From contig NZ_BLIV01000004.1 in NCBI RefSeq assembly GCF_009811755.1, positions 372,001-436,000 on the forward strand: a stretch of 64,000 nt of DNA, given 5' to 3'. Source of the stretch: Roseobacter cerasinus (GTDB taxonomy: Bacteria; Pseudomonadota; Alphaproteobacteria; Rhodobacterales; Rhodobacteraceae). Below the pieces are notes generated by a model. It ran no database searches, was not told the DNA's origin, and worked only from the letters and a program-made list of their open reading frames with translations. Position numbers and translations under genes: made by a program. Every line of letters starts with the position of its first letter. The stretch's first letter is position 1. This document shows positions 1-9,280 of this stretch, piece by piece.

Positions 1-1
1 A

Positions 2-973
2 GGCCTACTCGATATCTCCGGCTTCTCGCGATACGAGGTGAGCGGTCCGGGCGCGGAGGCGTGGCTCGACCGGATGATGGCTTCGGTCCTGCCAAGGCCG
101 GGCCGGGCGAAGCTGGCGCCGATGCTCAGCCCAGAGGGCAAGCTGAAGGGCGATCTGACTGTCTTCAACTGGGGCGATGGCACCTGGTGGATCATGGGCA
201 GCTACTACCTACGCGAATGGCACATGCGTTGGTTCCACGACCACATGGGCGAGAATTTCAGCCTTGGCGATCTGTCGGATGATGTGGTCGGCTTCAGCCT
301 GTCCGGCCCGAACAGCCGCAAGGTTCTGGAAAAGATCACAGACAGCCCCATCGCCGATCTGCCCTTCATGGGCTGCGGCACTTTCGACATCGGCATGTTG
401 CGTGTGAAGGTTGGTCGGTTGTCCGTGTCGGGGGAGCTTGGCTTTGAGCTTCACTGCTCCGCAGCAGAGCACATCACGTTGCGCGAAACGCTGCTGGAGG
501 CCGGGGCCGATCTCGGCATCCGCGAGATTGGTTTCAACGCGCTGCTTTCCCTGCGGCTGGAGAAGAGCTTTGGCATCTGGAGCGCGGAATTCACCCAGGC
601 CTATACGCCGGGTCAAACAGGAATGGACCGGTGGATCGCCTGGGACAAGGGCGATTTCGTCGGGCGTGACGCCGCCCTTGCAGAGCGGGACAGCAACGCG
701 CTCGCCCAAAGAATTGTGACGCTCGAAGTCGACGCCAAGGATGCCGACGCCAGTGGGTTTGAACCGGTGTGGAAAAACGGCGCGCGCGTCGGGTTTGTCA
801 CATCGGGCGGGTTTGGCCACACGATGGGCAAATCACTGGCCCTGGCCATGGTGGACCAGGCCGCCTGCGCCGAGGGCACTGACCTCACCGTGCACATTGT
901 GGGACAAGAGCGGCCCGCCAAGGTCATTGCAAACTCACCCTACGATCCGCAGGGTCTGGCGATGCGGGGCTGA
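2..973 (+). CDS. GcvT-type aminomethyltransferase / C-terminal half of a dimethylglycine-dehydrogenase-like FAD protein (partial)
   Basis: The gene runs off the left edge; the frame is open from base 2 and 323 residues are visible. They form a folate-binding GcvT fold: an opening LLDISGFSRYEVSGPG segment, an LSGPNSRKVLEKI segment near visible residue 100, and a closing barrel with VTSGGFGHTMGKSLA. In dimethylglycine and sarcosine dehydrogenases this half captures the one-carbon unit on tetrahydrofolate after an N-terminal FAD domain oxidises the N-methyl group. Whether the FAD half is present cannot be seen. The stop lies three bases before the GTG of the MttB-family gene, so the two are co-transcribed, pointing to N-methyl compound demethylation. 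A stand-alone GcvT protein is the alternative. Confidence 0.85.
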   Translation, partial: GLLDISGFSRYEVSGPGAEAWLDRMMASVLPRPGRAKLAPMLSPEGKLKGDLTVFNWGDGTWWIMGSYYLREWHMRWFHDHMGENFSLGDLSDDVVGFSLSGPNSRKVLEKITDSPIADLPFMGCGTFDIGMLRVKVGRLSVSGELGFELHCSAAEHITLRETLLEAGADLGIREIGFNALLSLRLEKSFGIWSAEFTQAYTPGQTGMDRWIAWDKGDFVGRDAALAERDSNALAQRIVTLEVDAKDADASGFEPVWKNGARVGFVTSGGFGHTMGKSLALAMVDQAACAEGTDLTVHIVGQERPAKVIANSPYDPQGLAMRG

Positions 974-976
974 GCG

Positions 977-2527
977 GTGGCTGTGAAACAGACAGCCCGC
1001 ACACGCTCCGGACGCCGTCGCGGGCGGGCAGATGGGGCCGCGCCCGAGAGTTTGCGCAAGGTGAACTACCGCCAATTGCGCAACCCGTTTCCGGCGATGG
1101 CCGTCTTCTCGGAGGATCAGGCCGAGGACATGCATCAAAGCGCGCTGTACATCCTCGAAGATCTGGGGATGCGGGTTCTTCTGCCCGAAGCCCGGGCAAT
1201 CTTTGCGCAGTCGGGGGCGCGGGTGGACGGAGAGATGGTGTTTGTCGGTCGCGACATCGTGGCCGCCGCCCTTGCCAGCGCGCCCAAATCCATCCCTTGC
1301 CGGGCCGGCGCGCGCGACCGCGATGTGGTGATGGAACTGGGCAACCTCGTGTTTCAGGCGGGCGCCGGTGCGCCGCATGCAACGGATCTTGTGCGGGGGC
1401 GCAGACCGGGGTCAGCCAGCGACTACATCGAATACCTGCAGCTGACACAGCACTTCGACGTCTTCCACATGATCTCGCCGCAGGTGGAGCCGCAGGATGT
1501 ACCCACGCACCTGCGTCACTATTTCACGACAGAGGCACAGCTGACCTGGTCAGACAAATTCCCCTTCACTTTCGCGCGGGGCACGCCGCAGGTGATGGAC
1601 TGCTTTGAGATGATCCGCAACTATCGCGGCGTCTCGGATGATGCGTTTCGTGCGCATCCTCACACCTATACGATCATCAACACAAATTCGCCGCGCACAT
1701 TGGATATCCCCATGGCGCAGGGGCTGATCGACTTCGCCCGCCATGGGCAGATGTCGATTGTCACGCCCTTCACGCTTATGGGGGCGATGGCGCCGATCAC
1801 CGTTGCGGGTGCGGTCACGCTGAGCCACGCGGAGGCGCTGCTGGCGATCACCTTGACGCAACTGGTCCAGCCCGGCGCGCCGGTTTGCTATGGCACCTTC
1901 ACGTCGAACGTGGATATGAAGTCCGGCGCGCCCGCCTTTGGCACGCCCTCGCATTTTCAGGCGTCGCTGGCGGCAGGGCAAATGGCCCGCAAGATCGGGT
2001 TGCCCTGGCGGTCCGCCGCCGGATCCGCGTCGAACATCAATGATGTGCAGGCGGCCAACGAAAACCAGATGGGCCTATGGGGGTGCCTGATGGCTGGCGC
2101 GACGGTGGTGATCCATGCGGCGGGCTGGCTTGAGGGCGGTTTGTCGGTGTCCTACGAAAAGCTCATCACCGATGCGGAGGTGCTCAACATGATTGCCGAG
2201 CTCTGCGCCGGGGCAGAGGCGGGACCTGAGGACATTGGTTATGACACCGCCATTGGTGAAGTGGCACCACAGGGCCACTTCTTTGCGGCCAGCCAGACCA
2301 TGGCGCGGTACAACACGCAGTTCTACGAGCCCATCGTGCACGACTATGCCAATTTCGGAACCTGGTCAGAACGCGGTGCCCGTGATGCCAACACCCGCGC
2401 CACCGATGTCTGGCAGGACATTGTCGCCCGCAAAGCGCAGCCTGGGCTCGACCGGGACCGTCTGGCGGCCTTGCAGAGCTATACTGCCAAACGCACCGCC
2501 GAAGGCGGCGCACCACCCGAGAGTTGA
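977..2527 (+). CDS. trimethylamine methyltransferase (MttB) family protein, no pyrrolysine
   Basis: The 516-residue product belongs to the MttB/COG5598 superfamily (typical length about 480-520), with a basic N-terminal tail before NPFPAMAVFSEDQ and family segments such as ENQMGLWGCLMAGATVV near residue 360. True trimethylamine methyltransferase needs an in-frame amber codon read as pyrrolysine; none exists here, so this is the non-Pyl branch. Characterised anaerobic members of that branch demethylate quaternary amines such as glycine betaine, proline betaine and carnitine onto a corrinoid protein. No corrinoid protein is encoded nearby; the direct neighbour is a GcvT domain, suggesting transfer to folate (inference). 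The start is GTG, three bases after the previous stop. A TetR regulator follows after three bases. Confidence 0.88.
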   Translation: MAVKQTARTRSGRRRGRADGAAPESLRKVNYRQLRNPFPAMAVFSEDQAEDMHQSALYILEDLGMRVLLPEARAIFAQSGARVDGEMVFVGRDIVAAALASAPKSIPCRAGARDRDVVMELGNLVFQAGAGAPHATDLVRGRRPGSASDYIEYLQLTQHFDVFHMISPQVEPQDVPTHLRHYFTTEAQLTWSDKFPFTFARGTPQVMDCFEMIRNYRGVSDDAFRAHPHTYTIINTNSPRTLDIPMAQGLIDFARHGQMSIVTPFTLMGAMAPITVAGAVTLSHAEALLAITLTQLVQPGAPVCYGTFTSNVDMKSGAPAFGTPSHFQASLAAGQMARKIGLPWRSAAGSASNINDVQAANENQMGLWGCLMAGATVVIHAAGWLEGGLSVSYEKLITDAEVLNMIAELCAGAEAGPEDIGYDTAIGEVAPQGHFFAASQTMARYNTQFYEPIVHDYANFGTWSERGARDANTRATDVWQDIVARKAQPGLDRDRLAALQSYTAKRTAEGGAPPES

Positions 2528-2530
2528 TCC

Positions 2531-3190
2531 ATGAACACCTCCACCCAACTAGATCTCAGATGCAAAGCCCGCCATGGCAACAGCAAAGTCACCCGGGAGG
2601 AGTGGCTGACAGCTGCGCGGGACACGTTGGTCACCAAGGGGGTCAGCGACGTCAAGGTGCTGACCCTTGCCAACCAATTGGGCGTCGCCCGGTCCAGTTT
2701 TTATTGGTATTTTGCCAATCGGTCTGACCTGCTGGATGCGCTGTTGCAAGAATGGGAGCAGCGCAACACCCAGTGCATACTTGAGAAATGCGCCCTTCCG
2801 ACCGACAGCATCGCGCAGTCTGTCTGCCACTTCTTCGAGTGTTTCATGGATCCGCGATTGTTTGACCAGGGGCTCGATTTTGCCGTGCGGGAGTGGTCGC
2901 GGCGCGACCCCGCCGTGCGCGAAAAAATTGACGAGGCGGATCGCCTGCGCCTTGATGCGTTGAGGGAGGTGTTCAAGGGACACGGCTACGGCGGTGATGA
3001 GGCGGATGCACGGGCGCGTATTCTGTATTTCATGCAGCTTGGCTACCATGCGCTTGATATCAACGAGAGCATGGACACCCGCGTGGCGCGGATCGACTCC
3101 TACCTGATTGGCTTCACGGGCAGGCGTGCCGCACCTGACCTGATAGAGCAGTTCAGCCACCGCGCCCGCGCGCTCGCCCAAGGAGATTGA
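2531..3190 (+). CDS. TetR/AcrR family transcriptional regulator
   Basis: The product has 219 residues. The N-terminal 70 hold a TetR helix-turn-helix: TREEWLTAARDTLVTKG is the first helix and LANQLGVARSSFYWYF the DNA-reading helices ending in the family's Y-x-Y-F. The remaining 150 residues are the variable ligand/dimer domain. The start is three bases after the MttB-family stop, so it is probably the last gene of the methylated-amine operon and controls it, perhaps with the convergent ABC importer. The ligand cannot be told from sequence; a quaternary amine is a reasonable guess, as for BetI. Confidence 0.88.
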   Translation: MNTSTQLDLRCKARHGNSKVTREEWLTAARDTLVTKGVSDVKVLTLANQLGVARSSFYWYFANRSDLLDALLQEWEQRNTQCILEKCALPTDSIAQSVCHFFECFMDPRLFDQGLDFAVREWSRRDPAVREKIDEADRLRLDALREVFKGHGYGGDEADARARILYFMQLGYHALDINESMDTRVARIDSYLIGFTGRRAAPDLIEQFSHRARALAQGD

Positions 3191-3248
3191 CCCGATACCG
3201 CACCCGTCGTTGGTTTCGGGGTCAACAGCCCTGCTGTCGTCTCCCAGA

Positions 3249-4403
3249 TCAGCTTTTGTAAGGATCAAGCGACGCGCGCAGGCCGTCACCCAAAAAGTTG
3301 AAGGCCAGCACCACGAAGATGATCGGCAGCATCGGAATCGCCGTCCACGGATAGATCTCGATACTCGCAAGGTTCTGCGCGTCGTTCAGCATCACGCCCC
3401 AGCTGACCGCAGGCGCGCGCAGGCCGAGGCCCAGGAAGCTGAGCGCGGTTTCCCCAAGGATCATAGCGGGAATCGACAGCGTGGCTGAGGCGATCAGATG
3501 GCTCATGAAGTTGGGCAGCAGGTGGCGCCGGATCACCCGGCCCGGTTTGGCCCCCATCATCTCGGCCGCACGCACGTATTCCTCCTCTCTCAACGAGAGG
3601 AACTTACTTCGCACCGCCCGCGCCAGGCCTGGCCAATCGAGGATGCCGAGGATGATGGAGATGATGAAGAACACGGCCACTGGCCCCCAATTCGACGGGA
3701 CAGCCGCAGAGAGCGCCAGCCAAAGCGGCAGTTCGGGCAGGGATCGCAGGATCTCGATGACCCGGTTGATCAGCCAGTCGGTCTTGCCCCCGAAATACCC
3801 CGCGATGGAGCCGAAGAAGATGCCAAGCGCAAAGGACACGGTGATGCCGATCAGACCCACGGTCAGCGACAGCTGTGCACCATAGAGGATGCGGCTGAAG
3901 ACGTCACGGCCCAGCCGGTCTGAGCCCCACAGAAACACGGTGGCGCCTTCGGGCGCGCAGAACAGATGTGTGTTGGACGGGATGACCCCAAAGATGTTGT
4001 AGCTGTCGCTCTCGCAAAAGAACTTCAGCGGCATCGGCTGGCTGGTGTCTGTCTCATAGGTCCAGCGGTAGTTGACCAGATCCGCTGTGGCCTCGGTGGG
4101 GTAGACAAAGGGGCCAATAAAGCTGCCCTCATGCCAGAGGTTGATGGATTGCGGCGGGCTGTAGAGATACTCGGCGCTGCGCTCATTGGGTGTGTAGGGC
4201 GCGATGAAGCCTGCAAAGGGCAGCATCAGGTAGCTGAGCAGCAGGAAGATGCCCGAGATCAGCCCCAGCTTGTGCCGCTTGAACTTGCGCCAGACCAACA
4301 CCCAGTTGGGCGCATCCATGTCAGAGCGTTCCAGTGCGGAGAGGTCCTGGTCATCCGACCAGGGGGTTTCGTCCACATAGCGGCCATCGGGCAGTTTCCT
4401 CAT
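3249..4403 (-). CDS. ABC transporter permease, DppC/OppC/YejE type
   Basis: A 384-residue inner-membrane permease of the peptide/nickel/opine class. A cytoplasmic N-terminus is followed by a membrane helix (LGLISGIFLLLSYLMLPFAG, about residues 50-70). A long periplasmic loop contains CESDSYNIFGVIPSNTHLFC, including two cysteines that may pair. Then GSDRLGRDVFSRILYGAQLS and the binding-protein-dependent permease domain with its EAA loop (EEEYVRAAEMMGAKPGRVI, about residue 270). It overlaps the DppB-type partner by four bases and is the last gene of a four-gene importer. The large periplasmic insert resembles the YejE subgroup rather than classical DppC. Confidence 0.92.
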   Translation of the reverse strand: MRKLPDGRYVDETPWSDDQDLSALERSDMDAPNWVLVWRKFKRHKLGLISGIFLLLSYLMLPFAGFIAPYTPNERSAEYLYSPPQSINLWHEGSFIGPFVYPTEATADLVNYRWTYETDTSQPMPLKFFCESDSYNIFGVIPSNTHLFCAPEGATVFLWGSDRLGRDVFSRILYGAQLSLTVGLIGITVSFALGIFFGSIAGYFGGKTDWLINRVIEILRSLPELPLWLALSAAVPSNWGPVAVFFIISIILGILDWPGLARAVRSKFLSLREEEYVRAAEMMGAKPGRVIRRHLLPNFMSHLIASATLSIPAMILGETALSFLGLGLRAPAVSWGVMLNDAQNLASIEIYPWTAIPMLPIIFVVLAFNFLGDGLRASLDPYKS

Positions 4404-5428
4404 CCGCCGCGCGCCCCGTAGCGGATACGCGGGTCTAGCAGGACAAGCAGCAGATCCGAGATCATCGTGCCGATGAGTGTCAACAGCGCCACGAACATCA
4501 GTACAAACCCGGCGAGGAACTGATCCTGGCTTTTCAGTGCGGTCAGCAGCGATGGTCCGATCGTCTGCAAGCCCAAGACCACCGAGACAAGCACCGAGCC
4601 CGAGACCATCGCGGGCAGCAGGTTGCCGATGTCAGCCACAAACGGGTTGAAGGCCATGCGCAGCGGGTATTTGGCGAGCAGCTTGGAGGGGCCGAGGCCC
4701 TTTGCGCGGGCGGTTTCCACATAGGGTTTCGACAGCTCATCCAGCATATTGGCGCGCAGGCGCTGCATCATAGCCGCCGCTCCGGATGTGCCGATCACAA
4801 AGGTCGGCACGATGAGATGCACGAGGATGGACTTGACCTTCTCCCAGGACATCGGCGCGCCTTCGAACTCGGGCGCCATCAGCCCGCCAATGGGCAGGTC
4901 GAAGTATTTGTTGCCGTAATAAAACAGCATCAGCGCCAGCAGAAAGTTGGGCGTGGCGAGGCCCAGATACCCCACGAAGGCGGCGGTGTAATCCACCCAT
5001 GTTTCGGACTTCGCAGCGGCGATCACGCCGAGTGGCAGGGCGACCATATAGACAAACAGCACCGCCGCGAGGTTCACCAGAACCGTGAGCCAGAGCGCAT
5101 CGCCCACCACTTCGCTCACGGGGCGGTCAAACTCGAAGGACCAGCCAAAGTTGCCCTGGATCATCCCGTACCAGCCCTGCGGTCCGGGGGCCATGCCAAC
5201 CCAGATCAGATATTGCTCCCATATGGGGCGGTCGAGCGCGTATTCCGTGCGCAGGAATTCCGCCTTGGCGACCCCTTCGGCCTGACCGGTGGCGCGCAGC
5301 TCTGCGATCTGGTTCGACAGATAGTCGCCTGGCGGCAGGTTGATAATCACGAAAATCAGGATCGACACCACCCAGAGGGTGAGCAGCATCGTGATGAACC
5401 GATAGATGGCGTAGCGGATGAACATCAT
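4400..5428 (-). CDS. ABC transporter permease, DppB/OppB/YejB type
   Basis: The 342-residue partner permease starts with a hydrophobic helix (ITMLLTLWVVSILIFVIINL) and the PPGDYLSNQI segment typical of OppB/YejB proteins. About six membrane helices follow, with an EAA-like loop (DELSKPYVETARAKGLGPSK, about residue 230) that docks on the ATPase. It overlaps the substrate-binding-protein gene upstream and the DppC-type gene downstream by four bases each, so the four genes are translationally coupled. Together they import an oligopeptide, opine or other sizeable solute; substrate unknown. Confidence 0.92.
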   Translation of the reverse strand: MMFIRYAIYRFITMLLTLWVVSILIFVIINLPPGDYLSNQIAELRATGQAEGVAKAEFLRTEYALDRPIWEQYLIWVGMAPGPQGWYGMIQGNFGWSFEFDRPVSEVVGDALWLTVLVNLAAVLFVYMVALPLGVIAAAKSETWVDYTAAFVGYLGLATPNFLLALMLFYYGNKYFDLPIGGLMAPEFEGAPMSWEKVKSILVHLIVPTFVIGTSGAAAMMQRLRANMLDELSKPYVETARAKGLGPSKLLAKYPLRMAFNPFVADIGNLLPAMVSGSVLVSVVLGLQTIGPSLLTALKSQDQFLAGFVLMFVALLTLIGTMISDLLLVLLDPRIRYGARGG

Positions 5429-7344
5429 TGGGTGAGCTGCTGAAACGCGTCTTCGTAGTAGAATTCGTCAATCCGGTGGATGCCGAAATGCGCGCCGGGG
5501 TCCCAGGCCCATTTCGCCTCTTCAGGCACATTGCGCAGCCGTTCGGAGACAACGATGGGCTGTGGCGCTTCGGCGAGGATGCCGATGCCAAACTGTTGCT
5601 CGGCATGAATGGTCAGCATCACGCGCCAGATTTCAGCGCGCCGCTCGGGGTCTTCGGTCTGATCCCAGCCATAGCTGAGCTCCATCAGACGTTCGGCGGC
5701 TGGCATGTCAGGTGCTTCGCCGACAGTGCCGCCAGTCTGGTAGTATTGACCCCACTTGGGCCAGGCAAAGAATTCCTGATGCGTCGGCGCGAGATATTCG
5801 GGTGGCGTGTAGGGCTGCGGCAGCCCGTTGTCCCAGCCATACCAGACAGCCGCCATGCTGAGGCCCGAATAGACCCGATTGCGCAGGATATCGCGGTCGA
5901 GCGGGCGCATGATGAGCTTGATACCGATCTCGCGCCAGGTGTCGGTCACGATGGCCAGCGCGTTTTCGACCTCCTGCCGTTCGCCCGCCGTCTCAATCAC
6001 AAACTCCATGGGCCGCCCGTCCGGAAGCCTACGAATGCCCGCAGGCGTACGCTCCGTCAGCCCCATCTCATCGAGCAGCGCGTTCGCCTTGGCGGGGTAG
6101 TAGATGGACCATTTGAACAGGTTTGCGGGGTCAAAAAGCGGGCTCTTGGCAAGGGCGGTCATGCCACCTTCCTTGGCCAGGCCAAAATAAAGCGCGCGGT
6201 TGATCATGCGGCGGTCGATCCCAAGCGAGAGCGCGCGACGGAAGCGCACATCCCGGATCACATCGCGCCAAACCGGATCAGCGAAATTGAGGTTGGGGTA
6301 GATGGCGATCTGGTTGGCCGCCCCATTGGCCCAAAGCAGCGTGCGATAGCCCGCGCCATCGGTTTCGCCCTTCTTCAGAATCGAAATGTCGGGAAAGTCG
6401 AGGCCCCGCGCCTGCAAATCCACCTCGCCCGCGTTGGCCTTGGCCGCGATCAGCCCGCCACCCACAACCGTCATCTGCACCACGTCGATGTAAGGCAGCT
6501 GCACCCCGCGCTTGTCGATCCGGTGATAGTAGGGGTTGCGCACAAAGACGCGTCGGCTTGATTTGGTGCCGGAGGCATTCATCCAAGGCTGCAGGGTCGG
6601 CAAGTCCGGGTTGTCGAACTTGTACATATTGTCCCGCGCATTGTGCAGTGGGGCCCAGGAGCGCATGCGCGCTTTCTTGATGGTGCGGCGCAGGGTCTTG
6701 GGGTCGGTGAACTCGGCGTGGAACTGCTTGAGGTAATGCGCGGGCCGGTAGACATAAAGCGGGCTGGCCTGCGCCAGACGCGGCAGAAACTGCGGGTTGG
6801 GGCGCGGCCATTCAATGACAACCGTATGCGCGTCTGGAAAGCTGACGTCCGCCAGAACGCCGTCCACAAACATGCTCTGTGGTGGCCCGGCGGGGTTCAA
6901 CTCCCTGTTCAGCGCCACATGCTCCCAGTAGTAGCGGAAGTCTTCGGAGGTGAAGGGGTGACCGTCCGACCAGCGGTGCCCCTTTCTCAGATGCAGGGTG
7001 AATTTGCGACCCTCTTCAACCTCAATGTCCCGGAGAATGTCTGGGTAGAGCCCATAGTCGTGGTCATAGCCCACCAGCCGCGCGTAGCCATAGACGACCA
7101 TCTGGCGCACATCCTTGGAGCGGGACACAAGTGTGCGCAAAGTGCCGCCCTGCTCACCGAAGCTGCGCCCCTTTGCTTCCAGATCCACGACCAATGGATC
7201 GAGCGGCAACCGGTCTGCTACAGGAGGCAGGATGCCGTTTTGCACTTCGCTTTTCCAAAAGCTGCTTTCGGATGGAACAAGCGGTTCGGCCCGCGCCTCA
7301 AGGGCCAGGATCAAGCTTAAGACAAGGGCGAAAAATCTAACCAT
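5425..7344 (-). CDS. ABC transporter substrate-binding protein, family 5 (SBP_bac_5)
   Basis: 639 residues, long for family 5 and close to YejA-like and large opine-binding proteins. The N-terminus is a signal peptide (FFALVLSLILALEARA, cut before about residue 20), so the protein is periplasmic. Family markers include YPDILRDIEVEEGRKFTLHL and the hydration/cleft segment GHRWSDGHPFTSEDFRYYW around residue 110, and FRRALSLGIDRRMINRALYF near residue 375. Its start overlaps the end of the ATPase gene by eight bases. In a locus beside methylated-amine genes the ligand might be a betaine-like or peptide compound, but this is inference from position only. Confidence 0.92.
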   Translation of the reverse strand: MVRFFALVLSLILALEARAEPLVPSESSFWKSEVQNGILPPVADRLPLDPLVVDLEAKGRSFGEQGGTLRTLVSRSKDVRQMVVYGYARLVGYDHDYGLYPDILRDIEVEEGRKFTLHLRKGHRWSDGHPFTSEDFRYYWEHVALNRELNPAGPPQSMFVDGVLADVSFPDAHTVVIEWPRPNPQFLPRLAQASPLYVYRPAHYLKQFHAEFTDPKTLRRTIKKARMRSWAPLHNARDNMYKFDNPDLPTLQPWMNASGTKSSRRVFVRNPYYHRIDKRGVQLPYIDVVQMTVVGGGLIAAKANAGEVDLQARGLDFPDISILKKGETDGAGYRTLLWANGAANQIAIYPNLNFADPVWRDVIRDVRFRRALSLGIDRRMINRALYFGLAKEGGMTALAKSPLFDPANLFKWSIYYPAKANALLDEMGLTERTPAGIRRLPDGRPMEFVIETAGERQEVENALAIVTDTWREIGIKLIMRPLDRDILRNRVYSGLSMAAVWYGWDNGLPQPYTPPEYLAPTHQEFFAWPKWGQYYQTGGTVGEAPDMPAAERLMELSYGWDQTEDPERRAEIWRVMLTIHAEQQFGIGILAEAPQPIVVSERLRNVPEEAKWAWDPGAHFGIHRIDEFYYEDAFQQLTQ

Positions 7345-9109
7345 GACATCGTACCTTATGACCGGGCTCCACTTCCGTCAAAGCGGGGGCCGCGACCCCT
7401 TCAAACCGGAACGCCTCAGGCCAGGTCGAGGGTTTGCCGGCGCCAATGGCCACCAGTTTCAGATCAATGGGCCGGTTCACATCCGGCTCTGGCTGCGCGG
7501 CGATCAGCGCGCGGGTGTAGGGGTGGCGCGGGTTGTAAAACAGCGTGTCGGGCGGGGCCTGCTCGACCACCACCCCTTGCCGCATGACGGCCACCTCATC
7601 CGCGATCCGCGCGACGACAGCCAGATCATGGCTGATGAAGAGATAGCTCAAACCCATTCGATCCCGTATGTTTTCGAGCAGGCACAGGATCTGTTCCTGC
7701 ACCGATACATCCAGCGCCGAGGTCGGCTCGTCACAGACCAGAAGAACCGGGTCCAAAGTCAGCGCGCGGGCAATCGACAGCCGCTGGCGCTGCCCGCCCG
7801 AAAACGCATGCGGATAGCGGGCTAACATCGATGGATCGAGTCCAACCCAGCGCAGCATCTCGGCGGCCTTTTCGCGGCGCTCGGCCTTGGTGCCCAATCC
7901 ATGGATCTCCATCGGTTCGGTCAGAGTCTGGCCGATGCGCATGCGCGGCGACAGCGAAGAATAGGGGTCCTGAAAGACCATCTGTGCCTGCCGCTGAAAG
8001 CAGACCCGCTCCCGAAGCGACATGTCGTGGATCTTGACCACTTCGGCATCAGGGTCGTGCCGGAACAGCACTTCGCCGCCGTCATCAGGCAACTCAGCCC
8101 CAAGGGCGATCCGCGCGCAGGTGGTCTTGCCAGACCCGCTTTCGCCCACCACGGCCAAGGTCTTGCCGCGCTCCAGCGACAGGTTGACTTCGTGGCAGGC
8201 CGTGATGGTGACCGGCTTGCTCCACCCGCCTGCGCGCATGGTGTAGGTCTTGGACACATCGCGCAGGTCGAGGATCAAGTCGTTGCGCCCTTCGGCCCGG
8301 GCAGGCGCGGCCACTTCGGGGATCATGGGCGCGGCGGCAAAGAGCTTTTTGGTATAGCCATGCGCGGGTGCCCCAAGAACGGCGGGGGCCGGGCCACGCT
8401 CCACAACGCGGCCCTTGTTCATCACCACCACCTGCTCGGCCATATTCGCGACCACCCCCAGATCATGGGTGACGAGGATGACGGCCATGCCCGTCTCTTT
8501 TTGCAGATCCTTGATCAGGCCAAGCACCTGCGCCTGCGTCGTCACATCCAGTGCTGTGGTCGGTTCATCCGCGATCAGCAGCTCAGGCTTTGCCACCATG
8601 GCCATGGCGATCATGGCGCGTTGCCGCATACCGCCCGACATCTCGAAGGGGTAGGATTTCCAAACACGTGCCGGTTCGGGAAAGCCCACGCGCTCGAATG
8701 TCTCCAGCACCAGTTTTTTCGCCTGGCTCTTCGGCATGTCGCGGTGCAGGCGCAGCACTTCCGACACCTGATCGCCCAGACGGTGTAGTGGCGACAGCGA
8801 GCGCATCGGTTCCTGAAAAATCATTGAAATCCGGTTGCCGCGGATCTGGCGCATCTGCCGCCGGGATTGGGACAGCAGCTCGCAGCTTGTGCCAGCCGAA
8901 GAGAACGTGATGGCGCCACTGTGGATTTTTGCGGTGGCTGGCAAGATCTGCAACACAGCGCGGCAGGTGATGGTCTTGCCTGACCCGCTTTCGCCCACCA
9001 GCGCCAGCGTCTCGCCCGGCATCACCTCAAAAGAGACGTCGCGCACCACAGCGGGCGCTGATCCAAAGCCGATGCTCAGATCGCGTACTTCAAGAAGCGG
9101 CGCTACCAC
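7337..9109 (-). CDS. ABC transporter ATP-binding protein with two fused ATPase domains (YejF-like)
   Basis: A 590-residue fusion of DppD- and DppF-type ATPases. The first half has Walker A GESGSGKT at residues 39-46, signature SGGMRQRAMIAMAM and Walker B LLIADEPTTALD. The second half repeats these as GESGSGKTTCAR (about 325), SGGQRQRLSIARAL and LLVCDEPTSALD. The C-terminal HPYTRALIAAQPEPD tail is the usual oligopeptide-permease extension. One polypeptide therefore supplies both ATP sites for the two permeases downstream. The start is GTG and is the first gene of the four-gene leftward operon; the 171-base gap to the next gene must hold divergent promoters. Confidence 0.93.
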   Translation of the reverse strand: MVAPLLEVRDLSIGFGSAPAVVRDVSFEVMPGETLALVGESGSGKTITCRAVLQILPATAKIHSGAITFSSAGTSCELLSQSRRQMRQIRGNRISMIFQEPMRSLSPLHRLGDQVSEVLRLHRDMPKSQAKKLVLETFERVGFPEPARVWKSYPFEMSGGMRQRAMIAMAMVAKPELLIADEPTTALDVTTQAQVLGLIKDLQKETGMAVILVTHDLGVVANMAEQVVVMNKGRVVERGPAPAVLGAPAHGYTKKLFAAAPMIPEVAAPARAEGRNDLILDLRDVSKTYTMRAGGWSKPVTITACHEVNLSLERGKTLAVVGESGSGKTTCARIALGAELPDDGGEVLFRHDPDAEVVKIHDMSLRERVCFQRQAQMVFQDPYSSLSPRMRIGQTLTEPMEIHGLGTKAERREKAAEMLRWVGLDPSMLARYPHAFSGGQRQRLSIARALTLDPVLLVCDEPTSALDVSVQEQILCLLENIRDRMGLSYLFISHDLAVVARIADEVAVMRQGVVVEQAPPDTLFYNPRHPYTRALIAAQPEPDVNRPIDLKLVAIGAGKPSTWPEAFRFEGVAAPALTEVEPGHKVRCHG

Positions 9110-9280
9110 GTCGTTTTTTCTTCCCTGTTCCGCATGCGTCCCAAAAACTGTCGTCCCGCTTGATCAGTCAACGCGATTTCATTGCTCGCGTCCAGCGCAC
9201 AGATGTGTGAGCGGCTTTGCACTGGCGATTCCACCTAAAAAGGGGCATCTCAATATGAAGATCTTGTAAAGGACCGACTG

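Noticed and set aside
977-2527. Pyrrolysine-containing trimethylamine methyltransferase
   Set aside because: The frame has no internal TAG codon, so it is the non-Pyl branch.
3191-3248. Terminator between the TetR gene and the convergent permease gene
   Set aside because: Only a four-base ACCC/GGGT complementarity is visible, too weak to call.
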